Assembly (NCBI GenBank): GCA_030041415.1
Contig: JASHNX010000161.1
Location: 1-34,631, forward strand
Direction of reading: 5' to 3'
DNA length: 34,631 nt
Source of the DNA: Candidatus Sulfotelmatobacter sp.
GTDB taxonomy: Bacteria > Acidobacteriota > Terriglobia > Terriglobales > Acidobacteriaceae
A program made the position numbers and the translations under genes. Positions 24,860 to 32,392 of the stretch are shown here, piece after piece (the stretch's first letter is position 1; each line of letters begins with the position of its first letter). The notes under the pieces are model-generated. The model saw only the letters and a list, made by a program, of their open reading frames with translations. It did no database searches and was not told where the DNA came from.

Positions 24860-26473
24860 ATGGATTTGCAGGATGTTCGTGCGAGTGGGAAAGCGCGTCG
24901 ATGGACATATTCATTGAGCATCGTGGCGACGCTAGCCGTAGGCATTTTGATCGGCACGGTCATTTCTTTCGGAGTGAAAGGCAAAGAGGGGCAGAAGTCT
25001 TCCGATGCGACTCCGCTGACCATTCCCTCGCCGCAGCAGCTTTCCAGTGTGTTTTCTCAGATCGCCAAACAACTGGGCCCGAGTGTCGTGAACATCAACA
25101 CCGAAACGATGATCAAGACGCCCCACCGCCGCCGACAAAACCCGGACGATGATCAAGACCAGGACAACGATGGCGGCGGCAATGGCAGCATGGACGACTT
25201 TTTTAATCACTTCTTCCGCGGCCCCGGTGGGCAGGGTGAGCAGGGTGGTCCTTTGGGCGGTGGAGACGACGGTTCGATCCGTGAGCGCTCGCTCGGATCG
25301 GGCGTGATCGTCGACCCGAAAGGTTACATCGTTACCAATCGCCACGTGATCGAGAAAGCTGACCGCATCCGCGTGCGTCTGCAGGACGATCCTCCCGGCG
25401 TTCAGCACGATGCCCGGGTGATTGGACAGGATCAGGAAACCGATCTGGCCGTAATCAAGATCGAACTGAATCGGGCAGCGCCGGTGGCAAAGATGGGAAA
25501 TTCCGACAGCATGGAGGTCGGCGATTGGGTGCTGGCGATTGGCAGCCCTTTCGGACAGGTTGGCACCGTCACCGCGGGAATTATCTCCGCCAAGGGGCGG
25601 GACATCGTGCCTCAGCGGCAGTTCCAGAGCTTCATTCAAACCGACGCCGCGATCAATCCTGGTAATTCCGGTGGGCCGCTGGTCAACATGAACGGGGAAG
25701 TGATCGGTATCAACACCGCGATTCTGAGCGACACCAATGCCTATGCAGGCGTCGGATTTTCGCTGCCTTCGAACACTGTGGTTCAGGTTTACAACCAGTT
25801 GATCGGTCCTGAACATCGCGTTGCGCGCGGCTCCATCGGCATTATGTTCAATTCGGTGGAGAATCCGGCTATTACGCGGGTTTATGGCAACGGCAGCGGA
25901 GTGACGATCTCCGATGTTGTCCCTGGGACCCCTGCGGATCAGGCTGGGCTGAAAGTAGGCGACACAATTACGACGATTGACGGCAAGAAAGTTTCGAAAG
26001 GTTCGGCGTTGGTCGACGATATTGCCTCGCGCAAGCCGGGAACCAAGATTCAGCTTGGTTTCCTGCGCAACGGCAAACCGATGGACGCAACCGTCACGAT
26101 TGCCGATCGTGCCAAACTGTTCGCGACTCGGTTGAATGAAGATGACAACGGCAACGACGAGAGTACGCCCAAGCAGAGCAAGTTCGGCCTCACCGTGCGC
26201 AAGTTGACGCCCGAAATGGCCGAGCGGCTCGACATGCCGGCCGGTAAAGGCGTGATCGTCGAAGACGTGAAGCCCGGGTCGTTTGCCGATGACGTGAATC
26301 TGAATCGCGGCGACGTGATCCTGGAAATCAACAAACAGCCGATTAATAGCGAGCAGGATTTGGCGCGGATCGAGGCCAGCCTCAGGAGCGGTCAAGATGT
26401 TGTGTTCCTTGTTCGGCCGCGTGGCGCAACTGCGCAGGACGGCACCGTCTTCTTGCCAGGGACACTTCCGTAA
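24860..26473 (+). CDS. HtrA/DegP-family (Do-like) serine protease with two PDZ domains
   Basis: Periplasmic quality-control protease, 537 aa, degrading or refolding misfolded envelope proteins. The start at 24860 has a GGAGG site 9 bases before it, better than the ATG at 24824. A membrane anchor or uncleaved signal lies at 17-38. The Ser-protease triad is intact: His162 (TNRHVIE), Asp195 (ETDLAVIK) and Ser270 (NPGNSGGPL). An acidic/glycine-rich loop (95-138) with DDDQDQDND lies between the N-terminal helix and the protease domain. PDZ1 is about 325-415 and PDZ2 about 440-520. It is directly followed by a secreted peptidoglycan-binding-like protein, which fits an envelope-stress neighbourhood. 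Confidence 0.94.
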   Translation: MDLQDVRASGKARRWTYSLSIVATLAVGILIGTVISFGVKGKEGQKSSDATPLTIPSPQQLSSVFSQIAKQLGPSVVNINTETMIKTPHRRRQNPDDDQDQDNDGGGNGSMDDFFNHFFRGPGGQGEQGGPLGGGDDGSIRERSLGSGVIVDPKGYIVTNRHVIEKADRIRVRLQDDPPGVQHDARVIGQDQETDLAVIKIELNRAAPVAKMGNSDSMEVGDWVLAIGSPFGQVGTVTAGIISAKGRDIVPQRQFQSFIQTDAAINPGNSGGPLVNMNGEVIGINTAILSDTNAYAGVGFSLPSNTVVQVYNQLIGPEHRVARGSIGIMFNSVENPAITRVYGNGSGVTISDVVPGTPADQAGLKVGDTITTIDGKKVSKGSALVDDIASRKPGTKIQLGFLRNGKPMDATVTIADRAKLFATRLNEDDNGNDESTPKQSKFGLTVRKLTPEMAERLDMPAGKGVIVEDVKPGSFADDVNLNRGDVILEINKQPINSEQDLARIEASLRSGQDVVFLVRPRGATAQDGTVFLPGTLP

Positions 26474-26581
26474 CCGTTAGCAGCCCGGCGAGAACTGGCA
26501 TTCCATCCTTCGATAGGGGATGATTACAGTGCCGGAGCTCGTTGGGCATTTGCTTTTTGCGAACGCTCTTGCGGAAACTTC

Positions 26582-26622
26582 TGCGCAAATCGCAGCGACG
26601 AAGCCTGCTGGGCGCATTTTTT
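26582..26622 (+). terminator. Possible Rho-independent terminator after htrA
   Basis: TGCGC (26582-26586) pairs with GCGCA (26612-26616), with an inner CAGC/GCTG stem, followed directly by six T (26617-26622). It lies about 110 bases after the htrA stop and ends 15 bases before the next start. If real, that next gene needs its own promoter within very little space, which weakens the call. Confidence 0.35.
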
Positions 26623-26636
26623 AGGGGTTCAAGTTA

Positions 26637-27290
26637 ATGCTGAGACGAACGTCTGCCGAAAGAATCCGCAGCGTGTGGATCTGCGTCGGAGTCAGTTTCG
26701 CGCTGTTCTGCGCTTCTAGTTTGCAGGAGGTCCGGGCGCAGGACGGCGCAGGAACGACAGCCGAGAAAACGGCGAACACTGACGCTCAGCCGGCAACTTC
26801 GAAGAGCAAAACCACCTCTCATCCCAGCGCAACAGCAAAGTCCCACTACCGCAAGTCGAGGCGGTCAACCTCAAAACGCAGGACGGCGCGCGGGCAGCAG
26901 AAAATCGATCCGGAGCGCGCGCAGGAAATTCAACAAGCGCTGATCAGGGAACATTACCTCAGCCCAAAGGACGAGGGAACCTGGAACCAGGCCAGCGAAG
27001 ATGCCATGCGGCGTTATCAGGCCGACCATGGTTGGCAATCGAAGACCGTGCCCGATTCCCGTGCTCTTATCAGCCTGGGTCTGGGACCGAGTCACGATCA
27101 TCTGCTGAATCCCGAGAGCGCCATGACGAGCGATCCTGCCCCGGCGCATGAAAATCATTCAACCGCGGCATCGGTGCACGCTTCCGCTTTCGGTTCTTCT
27201 TCATCGTCTCCTACGCCTCCCGCCCATTCTCAGGCCGATCCCGCGACGACTTCCAACCCTACTGCCGCTGGTCCACAGAACCCCCAATAG
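26637..27290 (+). CDS. Secreted peptidoglycan-binding-like protein
   Basis: A 217-aa exported protein with a signal peptide ending near VRAQ (residues 1-35). It has low-complexity Ser/Thr/Lys/Arg-rich linkers (37-88) and one compact domain at about 90-150: IDPERAQEIQQALIREHYLSP, GTWNQASEDAMRRYQADHGW and DSRALISLGLG. That domain follows the helical PG_binding_1 pattern (two helices, W, then a short helix), so it likely attaches to cell-wall glycan. The Pro/Ser/Thr-rich C-terminus (about 155-217) looks disordered. The start at 26637 has AGGGG about 9 bases upstream. No catalytic domain is present; it is probably a structural or targeting protein. Cotranscription with htrA is uncertain. Confidence 0.72.
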   Translation: MLRRTSAERIRSVWICVGVSFALFCASSLQEVRAQDGAGTTAEKTANTDAQPATSKSKTTSHPSATAKSHYRKSRRSTSKRRTARGQQKIDPERAQEIQQALIREHYLSPKDEGTWNQASEDAMRRYQADHGWQSKTVPDSRALISLGLGPSHDHLLNPESAMTSDPAPAHENHSTAASVHASAFGSSSSSPTPPAHSQADPATTSNPTAAGPQNPQ

Positions 27291-27612
27291 CTCGATAGGC
27301 CGCGGCCGTTCGGAGCGGAAAATCCGATGGCGTGTTTTGGAAATTACACACCGAACCGGTATGGCGTGACCATCAATCGTCAGATGGACGGCAACAGTCA
27401 ACAGCACTCCTACTACGTGTATCTCGACAACCTGACCTTTTCGTGTCAGTGAAAGAGTCGAGTAGGCTTGCGTCTCAGCAAAGCGGTCGCACGATACAGT
27501 GCTTTACAGAAAAAGCTACAGATGTCACCGTAGCCGCTCTCGAAACAGAAACCAACCACCGTTCGGCGGACTTCATCCAAGGACGCGATCTCTTTTCGTC
27601 GGATGGTGCGCC
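27291..27612. other. 322-bp stretch between the peptidoglycan-binding gene and the phospholipase gene
   Basis: Contains a possible 41-codon ORF in its first half (27327-27452). The second half is free of recognisable genes; it should hold the promoter of the lipoprotein gene, but I could not settle on -10/-35 boxes. Confidence 0.5.
27327..27452 (+). CDS. Possible 41-aa small ORF or gene remnant
   Basis: An ATG reading of 41 codons ending TGA at 27450-27452, in the same frame as the preceding gene but after its stop codon. The peptide reads MACFGNYTPNRYGVTINR and ends YYVYLDNLTFSCQ. Its Tyr/Asn/Gln-rich make-up is unlike the Arg/Ala/Pro-rich shadow frames of this genome, and third-position GC (about two thirds) is high. 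It could be a real small protein or the tail of a decayed gene. No ribosome site was found and I do not recognise it. Confidence 0.25.
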   Translation: MACFGNYTPNRYGVTINRQMDGNSQQHSYYVYLDNLTFSCQ

Positions 27613-29955
27613 ATGGTGTCGTCCCGCAGTTTATATAGTTTGTACGTGTGTGCATTGTTTCTGCTGCCGGTAGTGGGCTGCCAGGGACTGCGCCCCAATC
27701 CGCCTGCCAGTTCGACGGGTCCAAGCCCATCGACAACGTTTCAGCTCACGGTAACGTCTCCACCCGCGGGGCAGGGAACCATTACGAGCACTCCTGCAGG
27801 AATCAATTGTCCGGGAATGTGCTCGGCTACTTTCAATCAAGGCACAAAAGTTAGCCTCAGCGCAAAAGCGGGCACCAACTATTTCTTTAGCGGCTGGAGC
27901 GGCGCGTGCTCCGGCACGAACTGCACAGTGACGCTGACCGCAACAATGACTGTAACCGCATCCTTCATTGCGGGTGAGGGGGTCACCGTTGCCTTAAACG
28001 GCAGCGGAAGCGTGGTCAGCACACCGGCGGGAATCAATTGCCCGACAACCTGCTCCGCTACTTTCGAGGATAAAACTGCAGTTACGCTGAGTGAAACTGC
28101 GGGAGCGAACTCGTACTTCAGCGGCTGGAGCGGAGCCTGTTCAGGCACGGCGGCGTGCAGCCTGACCGTCACCACGGCGGAAAACGTTACCGCAACATTC
28201 TCTGGCCCGGATGCGTTAACCGTTACGACCTCGGGAACCGGCGCCGGCACAGTCACGAGCACTCCTGCGGGGATCAGTTGCACGACCGGTTCAACCGTAG
28301 GTTGCTCGGCGAATTTCCCCCCTGGTACCGGGGTTACCCTTTCTGAATCTCCGAATACGAACGACATGTTTTCCGGATGGACTGGCGCATGCACGGGCAC
28401 CGGCTCTTGCGGCGTCACGCTGAGCGCCGCAACGACGTCAGTCACTGCTACGTTCGGGTTGCCCGGTACTCTGCAAAGCCTGAATCACATTATTTTCTTT
28501 GCGCAGGAGAATCGTTCATTCGATCACTATTTCGGATATATGCGCCAATACTGGGCCAACAATGGCATTCCGGATCAATCGTTCGACGGCTTAGCGCAAT
28601 TCAATCCAAACGACGGCATCAGCCCTCCGCCGGGCCCGGCTCCGACGAATCCAGGTTGCGACCCGAACGATCCTCCGCCGGATTCGTGTGTTGCGGACAG
28701 CAACGGGACACCCGTGCCCTCGTTTCACATGCAATCCGTATGTACCGAAGAGTTGAGCCCGTTCTGGGATGAAGCTCACGTCGATTGGAATAACGATTTT
28801 TCGTTTCCCAATACAGTCAACTGGCTCGACAATGGTTTCGTACAGGCTGGGGCCAACGACGCGCGCCAGTATCCATTGGGTTCGAACGGTGGCAACCCTG
28901 TGAACGATGTGATGGGTTATCGCACCATGGGGTACTTCACCGACGTCGATCTGAATTACTACTACTTCATGGCAACAAAGTTTGCGACTTCGGATCGTTG
29001 GTTTGCTCCGATGATGACCCGCACCCAGCTGAATCGTGCATACATCTACGCGGCCACGTCGCAGGGGCACGTATACCCGCTCAGTTCAACTTCGCCCGCG
29101 CCTAATCCGCTTACAGCTGTGCCGTTTGTTGAAGCTTTACAGAAGGAGGGAGTCTCCTGGGCGATCTACGTCGATACAACGGGCACAACGTGCGGTGGCG
29201 AAACTGGCGACTCGCTTGGCGAGTGCCTGCTGGAAGGCTACTCATATCTGAACCAATTCACATACGAGGGCACGATTTTGGCCAGTGCCGGGCAAAACCC
29301 TGACTTGCTACAGAACATCAGACCGACATCCCAGCTCGCAAGCGATATGCAAAACGATCAGACCTTTCCGCAGGTAGTTTTAATCGAACCTGCCTCGGGC
29401 GCCGGTCTAGACGAGCATCCATCGGACTCTGACGAATATCCCGAAAACATTCAGGCGGGCGCGCAATACGCGGCAGGCATTATTAATTCGTTGATGAGCA
29501 GCGCCGTTTGGAAGGATTCCGCGATGATCTTTACCTATGACGAACCGGGAGGGTTCTACGATCATGTGCAGCCGCAGGTCGTTCCGGTGCCAGATACCTA
29601 CGCGTATCCAACCGACCTGGTCACTGGCGATGCCTGCCTGGGTGCCGATCAGACGACGGGAGTCTGCAGCTTCGGTATGACTGGCTATCGCATTCCGCTG
29701 ATCGTGATTTCGCCGTTCGCGAAGCAAAACTACGTCTCCCACACGGTGCGAGACACTACAGCGTGGCTCAACTTCGTGGAAGAACGGTTTAACGTCCCTG
29801 CACTTACCGCCCGCGATGCCTACTGGAGCACGACTACTCCACTGGCGACTATGGATGAGTTCTTCGATTTCGCGAACCCGCCGTGGATAACTCCGCCGAC
29901 GCCACCGGCGCAGAATACCGGTGGCACGTGCTCGACGGCAGCGCCTACTCCGTGA
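27613..29955 (+). CDS. Phospholipase C/acid phosphatase-family lipoprotein with three InlB-like repeats
   Basis: Surface lipoprotein of 780 aa; the lipobox LPVVGC places the lipidated Cys at residue 23. Three repeats of about 75 residues follow (43-118, 123-196, 202-281), each with the pattern STPAGI-C-C-A-F, FSGWSGAC-G and TVTATF, resembling divergent InlB B-repeats. The catalytic half begins at NHIIFFAQENRSFDHYFGYM (291-310), the hallmark of the phosphoesterase family that includes bacterial phospholipases C and AcpA-type acid phosphatases. It continues with SGAGLDEHPSDSDEYP and MIFTYDEPGGFYDHVQP, likely metal and phosphate ligands, and IPLIVISPFAK. The repeats probably display the enzyme away from the outer membrane. 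The ATG at 27613 is chosen because the signal peptide begins there. Confidence 0.9.
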   Translation: MVSSRSLYSLYVCALFLLPVVGCQGLRPNPPASSTGPSPSTTFQLTVTSPPAGQGTITSTPAGINCPGMCSATFNQGTKVSLSAKAGTNYFFSGWSGACSGTNCTVTLTATMTVTASFIAGEGVTVALNGSGSVVSTPAGINCPTTCSATFEDKTAVTLSETAGANSYFSGWSGACSGTAACSLTVTTAENVTATFSGPDALTVTTSGTGAGTVTSTPAGISCTTGSTVGCSANFPPGTGVTLSESPNTNDMFSGWTGACTGTGSCGVTLSAATTSVTATFGLPGTLQSLNHIIFFAQENRSFDHYFGYMRQYWANNGIPDQSFDGLAQFNPNDGISPPPGPAPTNPGCDPNDPPPDSCVADSNGTPVPSFHMQSVCTEELSPFWDEAHVDWNNDFSFPNTVNWLDNGFVQAGANDARQYPLGSNGGNPVNDVMGYRTMGYFTDVDLNYYYFMATKFATSDRWFAPMMTRTQLNRAYIYAATSQGHVYPLSSTSPAPNPLTAVPFVEALQKEGVSWAIYVDTTGTTCGGETGDSLGECLLEGYSYLNQFTYEGTILASAGQNPDLLQNIRPTSQLASDMQNDQTFPQVVLIEPASGAGLDEHPSDSDEYPENIQAGAQYAAGIINSLMSSAVWKDSAMIFTYDEPGGFYDHVQPQVVPVPDTYAYPTDLVTGDACLGADQTTGVCSFGMTGYRIPLIVISPFAKQNYVSHTVRDTTAWLNFVEERFNVPALTARDAYWSTTTPLATMDEFFDFANPPWITPPTPPAQNTGGTCSTAAPTP

Positions 29956-30013
29956 GCTCCAATAAGAGTTGCGAACGCCGCACCGAGCTTCGATCCGAAT
30001 CCCCCTTTTATCA

Positions 30014-30043
30014 CCAGTCTTGGAACTGCCGTTCCAAGACCGG
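30014..30043. other. Inverted repeat upstream of the multicopper oxidase
   Basis: Arms GTCTTGGAAC (30017-30026) and GTTCCAAGAC (30031-30040) are perfect complements around the loop TGCC. After one mismatch two more pairs extend it to 30014/30043. It lies 59 bases after the lipoprotein stop and about 43 bases before the oxidase start. There is no T-run, so it is either an attenuated terminator or an operator for the oxidase. Confidence 0.5.
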
Positions 30044-30085
30044 ATCTCACGGTAGGAATCTTCTCACCGATGGGATAATGAACCT

Positions 30086-31468
30086 GTGAGAATTCTGTGC
30101 CTCCTCGGATTTTCTCTTTTCTTGTCGTCATTATTCCAGGTTCCTGCTTGTCTGGCTGCAACGCGCCACTACTACATCGCGGCTGAAGACGTGACCTGGA
30201 ACTACGCGCCCAGCGGCATGAATTTGCTGAATGCCGTGCCAATTCGGCAGCCATGGGTTACGTTGCAATGGCCGAAAACTCGCTTCATCGAATACACCGA
30301 TGACACTTTTACGAGCAAAAAGCCGCAACCTGACTGGTTGGGCATTCTGGGACCAGTGATTCGCGCAGAAGTGGGTGACGAGATTGTCGTCGAATTTCTG
30401 AATCGGGGGCGCTTTCCGCATAGCATGCATCCGCACGGTTTGCGCTACGACAAGGATAATGAAGGCTCGGTCTACCTTCCATTCGGTAAAGGCGACCGAA
30501 TCGCACCCGGAAGAAGATATACCTATCACTGGTTCGCCACGTCGCAGAGCGGTCCGGGGCCGGCGCAGCCAAGCTCGATTGTGTGGTGGTATCACTCGCA
30601 CATTGATTCGGCAATCGAAGTCAATGCCGGATTGCTTGGGCCGATCATCGTTACCGCAAAAGGCAAAGCCCGGCCCGATGGTTCGCCAAAAGACGTGGAT
30701 CGTGAATTCGTGGCCGACTTTCAAATTTTCGACCAAATGGCGGGTAAGCCCCCGGGCCTCTTCTATGCGATTAACGGGTATATCTTCGGCAATCTTCCCG
30801 GCCTGTACATGAAGCAAGGCGAAAAAGTGCGATGGCATCTGCTCGCGATGGGTAACGAGATTGACCTGCACACTCCGCATTGGCACGGTGAGACCGTAAC
30901 TTATGAAGGGAGGCACGCGGATGTAGTTGAACTGCTTCCCGGAAGCATGCAAACCGTGGACATGACTGCCGACAATCCTGGCTCGTGGATGTTCCATTGT
31001 CATGTGGAAGATCACATGGAAGCGGGCATGATGGCCGTGTACACGATCTACAAGACCCAGACACAAAAATGCTCGGTAGAATTTGCCGCGACGCAATTCT
31101 GGAGTCATCCGGAACAGTTCACACTGACGGTAAGAAATTCGAGCGGCAAGCCGATCAGTCATTTCGATATCACGTCAGAGATGTTTATGGCTCCTCAGGA
31201 TTTGCGGCGGCCGTTCGGAGCGCAATGGTCATCGTCCAGCCTCCTGATGCCCGGCCAGGAGCAGATTTTGAGAAAAGCCGGTGCGCCGGCGAGCACCGCG
31301 CAAGGCGTTCTGGGTTGGGTGTTCTTTCCCAGCCTGGTGAAATACCAGGATGGCAGCACATGGCGCCCACAGCGCGACGGCGAGTGCTTCAAGATTTTCT
31401 GGAAAGATTCAGACCATCCCAACGTGCCTGCGCTTCCGCCGGTGCAGTTCGAAATTAATTCGGATTAA
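30086..31468 (+). CDS. Secreted two-cupredoxin multicopper oxidase, ceruloplasmin-like
   Basis: Periplasmic or extracellular copper oxidase, 460 aa; the signal peptide is cleaved near CLA/ATRH (24-25). The mature start HYYIAAEDVTWNYAPSGMN is strongly ceruloplasmin/hephaestin-like. All four copper motifs are present: HPHG (His115, His117), WWYHSH (His170, His172), HTPHWHG (His262, 265, 267) and HCHVEDHMEAGM (His304, Cys305, His306, His310, Met315). Type 1 copper is therefore in domain 2 only, and the trinuclear site lies between domains, as in two-domain laccases that form trimers. About 120 extra residues follow the last motif (about 330-460), an unfamiliar C-terminal domain. Starts at GTG 30086, with no in-frame ATG nearby. 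Likely oxidises metal ions or phenols with oxygen. Confidence 0.9.
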   Translation: MRILCLLGFSLFLSSLFQVPACLAATRHYYIAAEDVTWNYAPSGMNLLNAVPIRQPWVTLQWPKTRFIEYTDDTFTSKKPQPDWLGILGPVIRAEVGDEIVVEFLNRGRFPHSMHPHGLRYDKDNEGSVYLPFGKGDRIAPGRRYTYHWFATSQSGPGPAQPSSIVWWYHSHIDSAIEVNAGLLGPIIVTAKGKARPDGSPKDVDREFVADFQIFDQMAGKPPGLFYAINGYIFGNLPGLYMKQGEKVRWHLLAMGNEIDLHTPHWHGETVTYEGRHADVVELLPGSMQTVDMTADNPGSWMFHCHVEDHMEAGMMAVYTIYKTQTQKCSVEFAATQFWSHPEQFTLTVRNSSGKPISHFDITSEMFMAPQDLRRPFGAQWSSSSLLMPGQEQILRKAGAPASTAQGVLGWVFFPSLVKYQDGSTWRPQRDGECFKIFWKDSDHPNVPALPPVQFEINSD

Positions 31469-31690
31469 TCTGGGAAAGAGAATAAGACCCGTTAACTGCT
31501 AAACGTGTCCGGAATGCCACCAAGGGCAACAGGGGCTCCCCGAGCGAATATTCGCGCACTTAAACAGACTCACGACCGTCGAATCTTCCGTTTCCGCTAA
31601 AGTTTGTTTTTCTTAAGTCCGATGTGGCCCTTGAATGGCAAGAGCGGATGGTCGTTCCTTGTCATTTCACAGAATTCTGAGGAGACACCA

Positions 31691-32302
31691 ATGTCGACAT
31701 CTGTCGTTTCCACTAGTTCGCTCAACCAGCAGCTGCATGAGTACTTTCAGACCCGTCAATCTGATCTGAATCAACTCGGCCAGGCTCTAAGCTCGGGCAA
31801 CTTAGACGCTGCTCAAACCTCATTCAACAGCATTGTTTCGCTGGGGCAGAATGGGCCATTTCCCCAGGGAGAACCGTTTGTGAACCAGCAGCGTGAGCAG
31901 GATTTCACCGCCATCGGGCAGGCTTTGCAAAGCGGAAATCTGCAGGGTGCTGAACAGGCTTTCCAACAACTGCAAAGCACCTTCAGCCAGCAAGCATCTC
32001 AATCAGCGTCGGGTGCCGGCAGCAATTCCAGTGTTGGGCCAGAGATCGTGCTTAATCTCAGCGGCGCTGGAAATGGCGCTACCCCGGAGCAAATCACCAT
32101 CAACGTCAGCAACACGGCCAACGGAGGAGGAGAACAGGTCTCCCTAAGCGTGGGCAACCAGGGGTCCAACCCGCAGCAAGTTACCTTCAACCTGGGTTCC
32201 AACACGGGCGAAGAAATTGTCCTGAACTTGTTAGGTGTTTCTTCCACGACCGGCACATCCGGTGCGTCGACAACCGGATCGGGCATTAGCGTTTCTGCGT
32301 AA
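31691..32302 (+). CDS. Unknown protein with helical and beta-type sequence repeats
   Basis: A 203-aa protein whose ATG at 31691 has GAGGAGA about 6 bases upstream; the longer reading to 31604 is rejected. The N-terminal half has two copies of a helical unit: DLNQLGQALSSGNLDAAQTSF (25-45) and DFTAIGQALQSGNLQGAEQAF (71-91). The C-terminal half has beta-like repeats: PEIVLNLSG, EQITINVS, EQVSLSVG, QQVTFNLG and EEIVLNLLG, each ending in an Asn/Gly turn. It has Ser/Thr/Gly linkers and no cysteine, signal peptide or membrane span. The composition (many Gln, Asn, Ser, Gly) suits a structural or surface protein. It stands alone between the oxidase and a convergent peptidase gene. Confidence 0.75.
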   Translation: MSTSVVSTSSLNQQLHEYFQTRQSDLNQLGQALSSGNLDAAQTSFNSIVSLGQNGPFPQGEPFVNQQREQDFTAIGQALQSGNLQGAEQAFQQLQSTFSQQASQSASGAGSNSSVGPEIVLNLSGAGNGATPEQITINVSNTANGGGEQVSLSVGNQGSNPQQVTFNLGSNTGEEIVLNLLGVSSTTGTSGASTTGSGISVSA

Positions 32303-32316
32303 AGTTAAGCCGACCT

Positions 32317-32371
32317 GGCGCAGTGGGCAGGAATAAGCCCTCCCCAACGCTCACTGCGCCGGCAAATTTTT
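32317..32371 (+). terminator. Terminator between convergent genes
   Basis: GGCGCAGTG (32317-32325) and CACTGCGCC (32352-32360) form a perfect 9-bp stem with an inner GGGC/GCCC stem. TTTTT (32367-32371) follows six bases after the stem. It ends the transcript of the unknown repeat protein and may also serve the minus-strand peptidase gene, whose stop is at 32393. Confidence 0.65.
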
Positions 32372-32392
32372 CATTCGCTCCATCTACCGGAT

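Noticed and set aside
24932-26395. 487-codon open frame on the minus strand opposite htrA
   Set aside because: The plus strand encodes an HtrA with complete catalytic triad and PDZ domains; the antisense frame shows only His/Arg/Asp-rich shadow sequence.
28155-28346. Possible tandem DNA repeat array in the lipoprotein gene
   Set aside because: The repetition reflects InlB-like protein domains of about 75 residues with diverged codons, not a DNA-level tandem repeat.
30131-31162. 343-codon open frame opposite the copper oxidase
   Set aside because: It is antisense to a gene with all copper-binding motifs; no recognisable domain.
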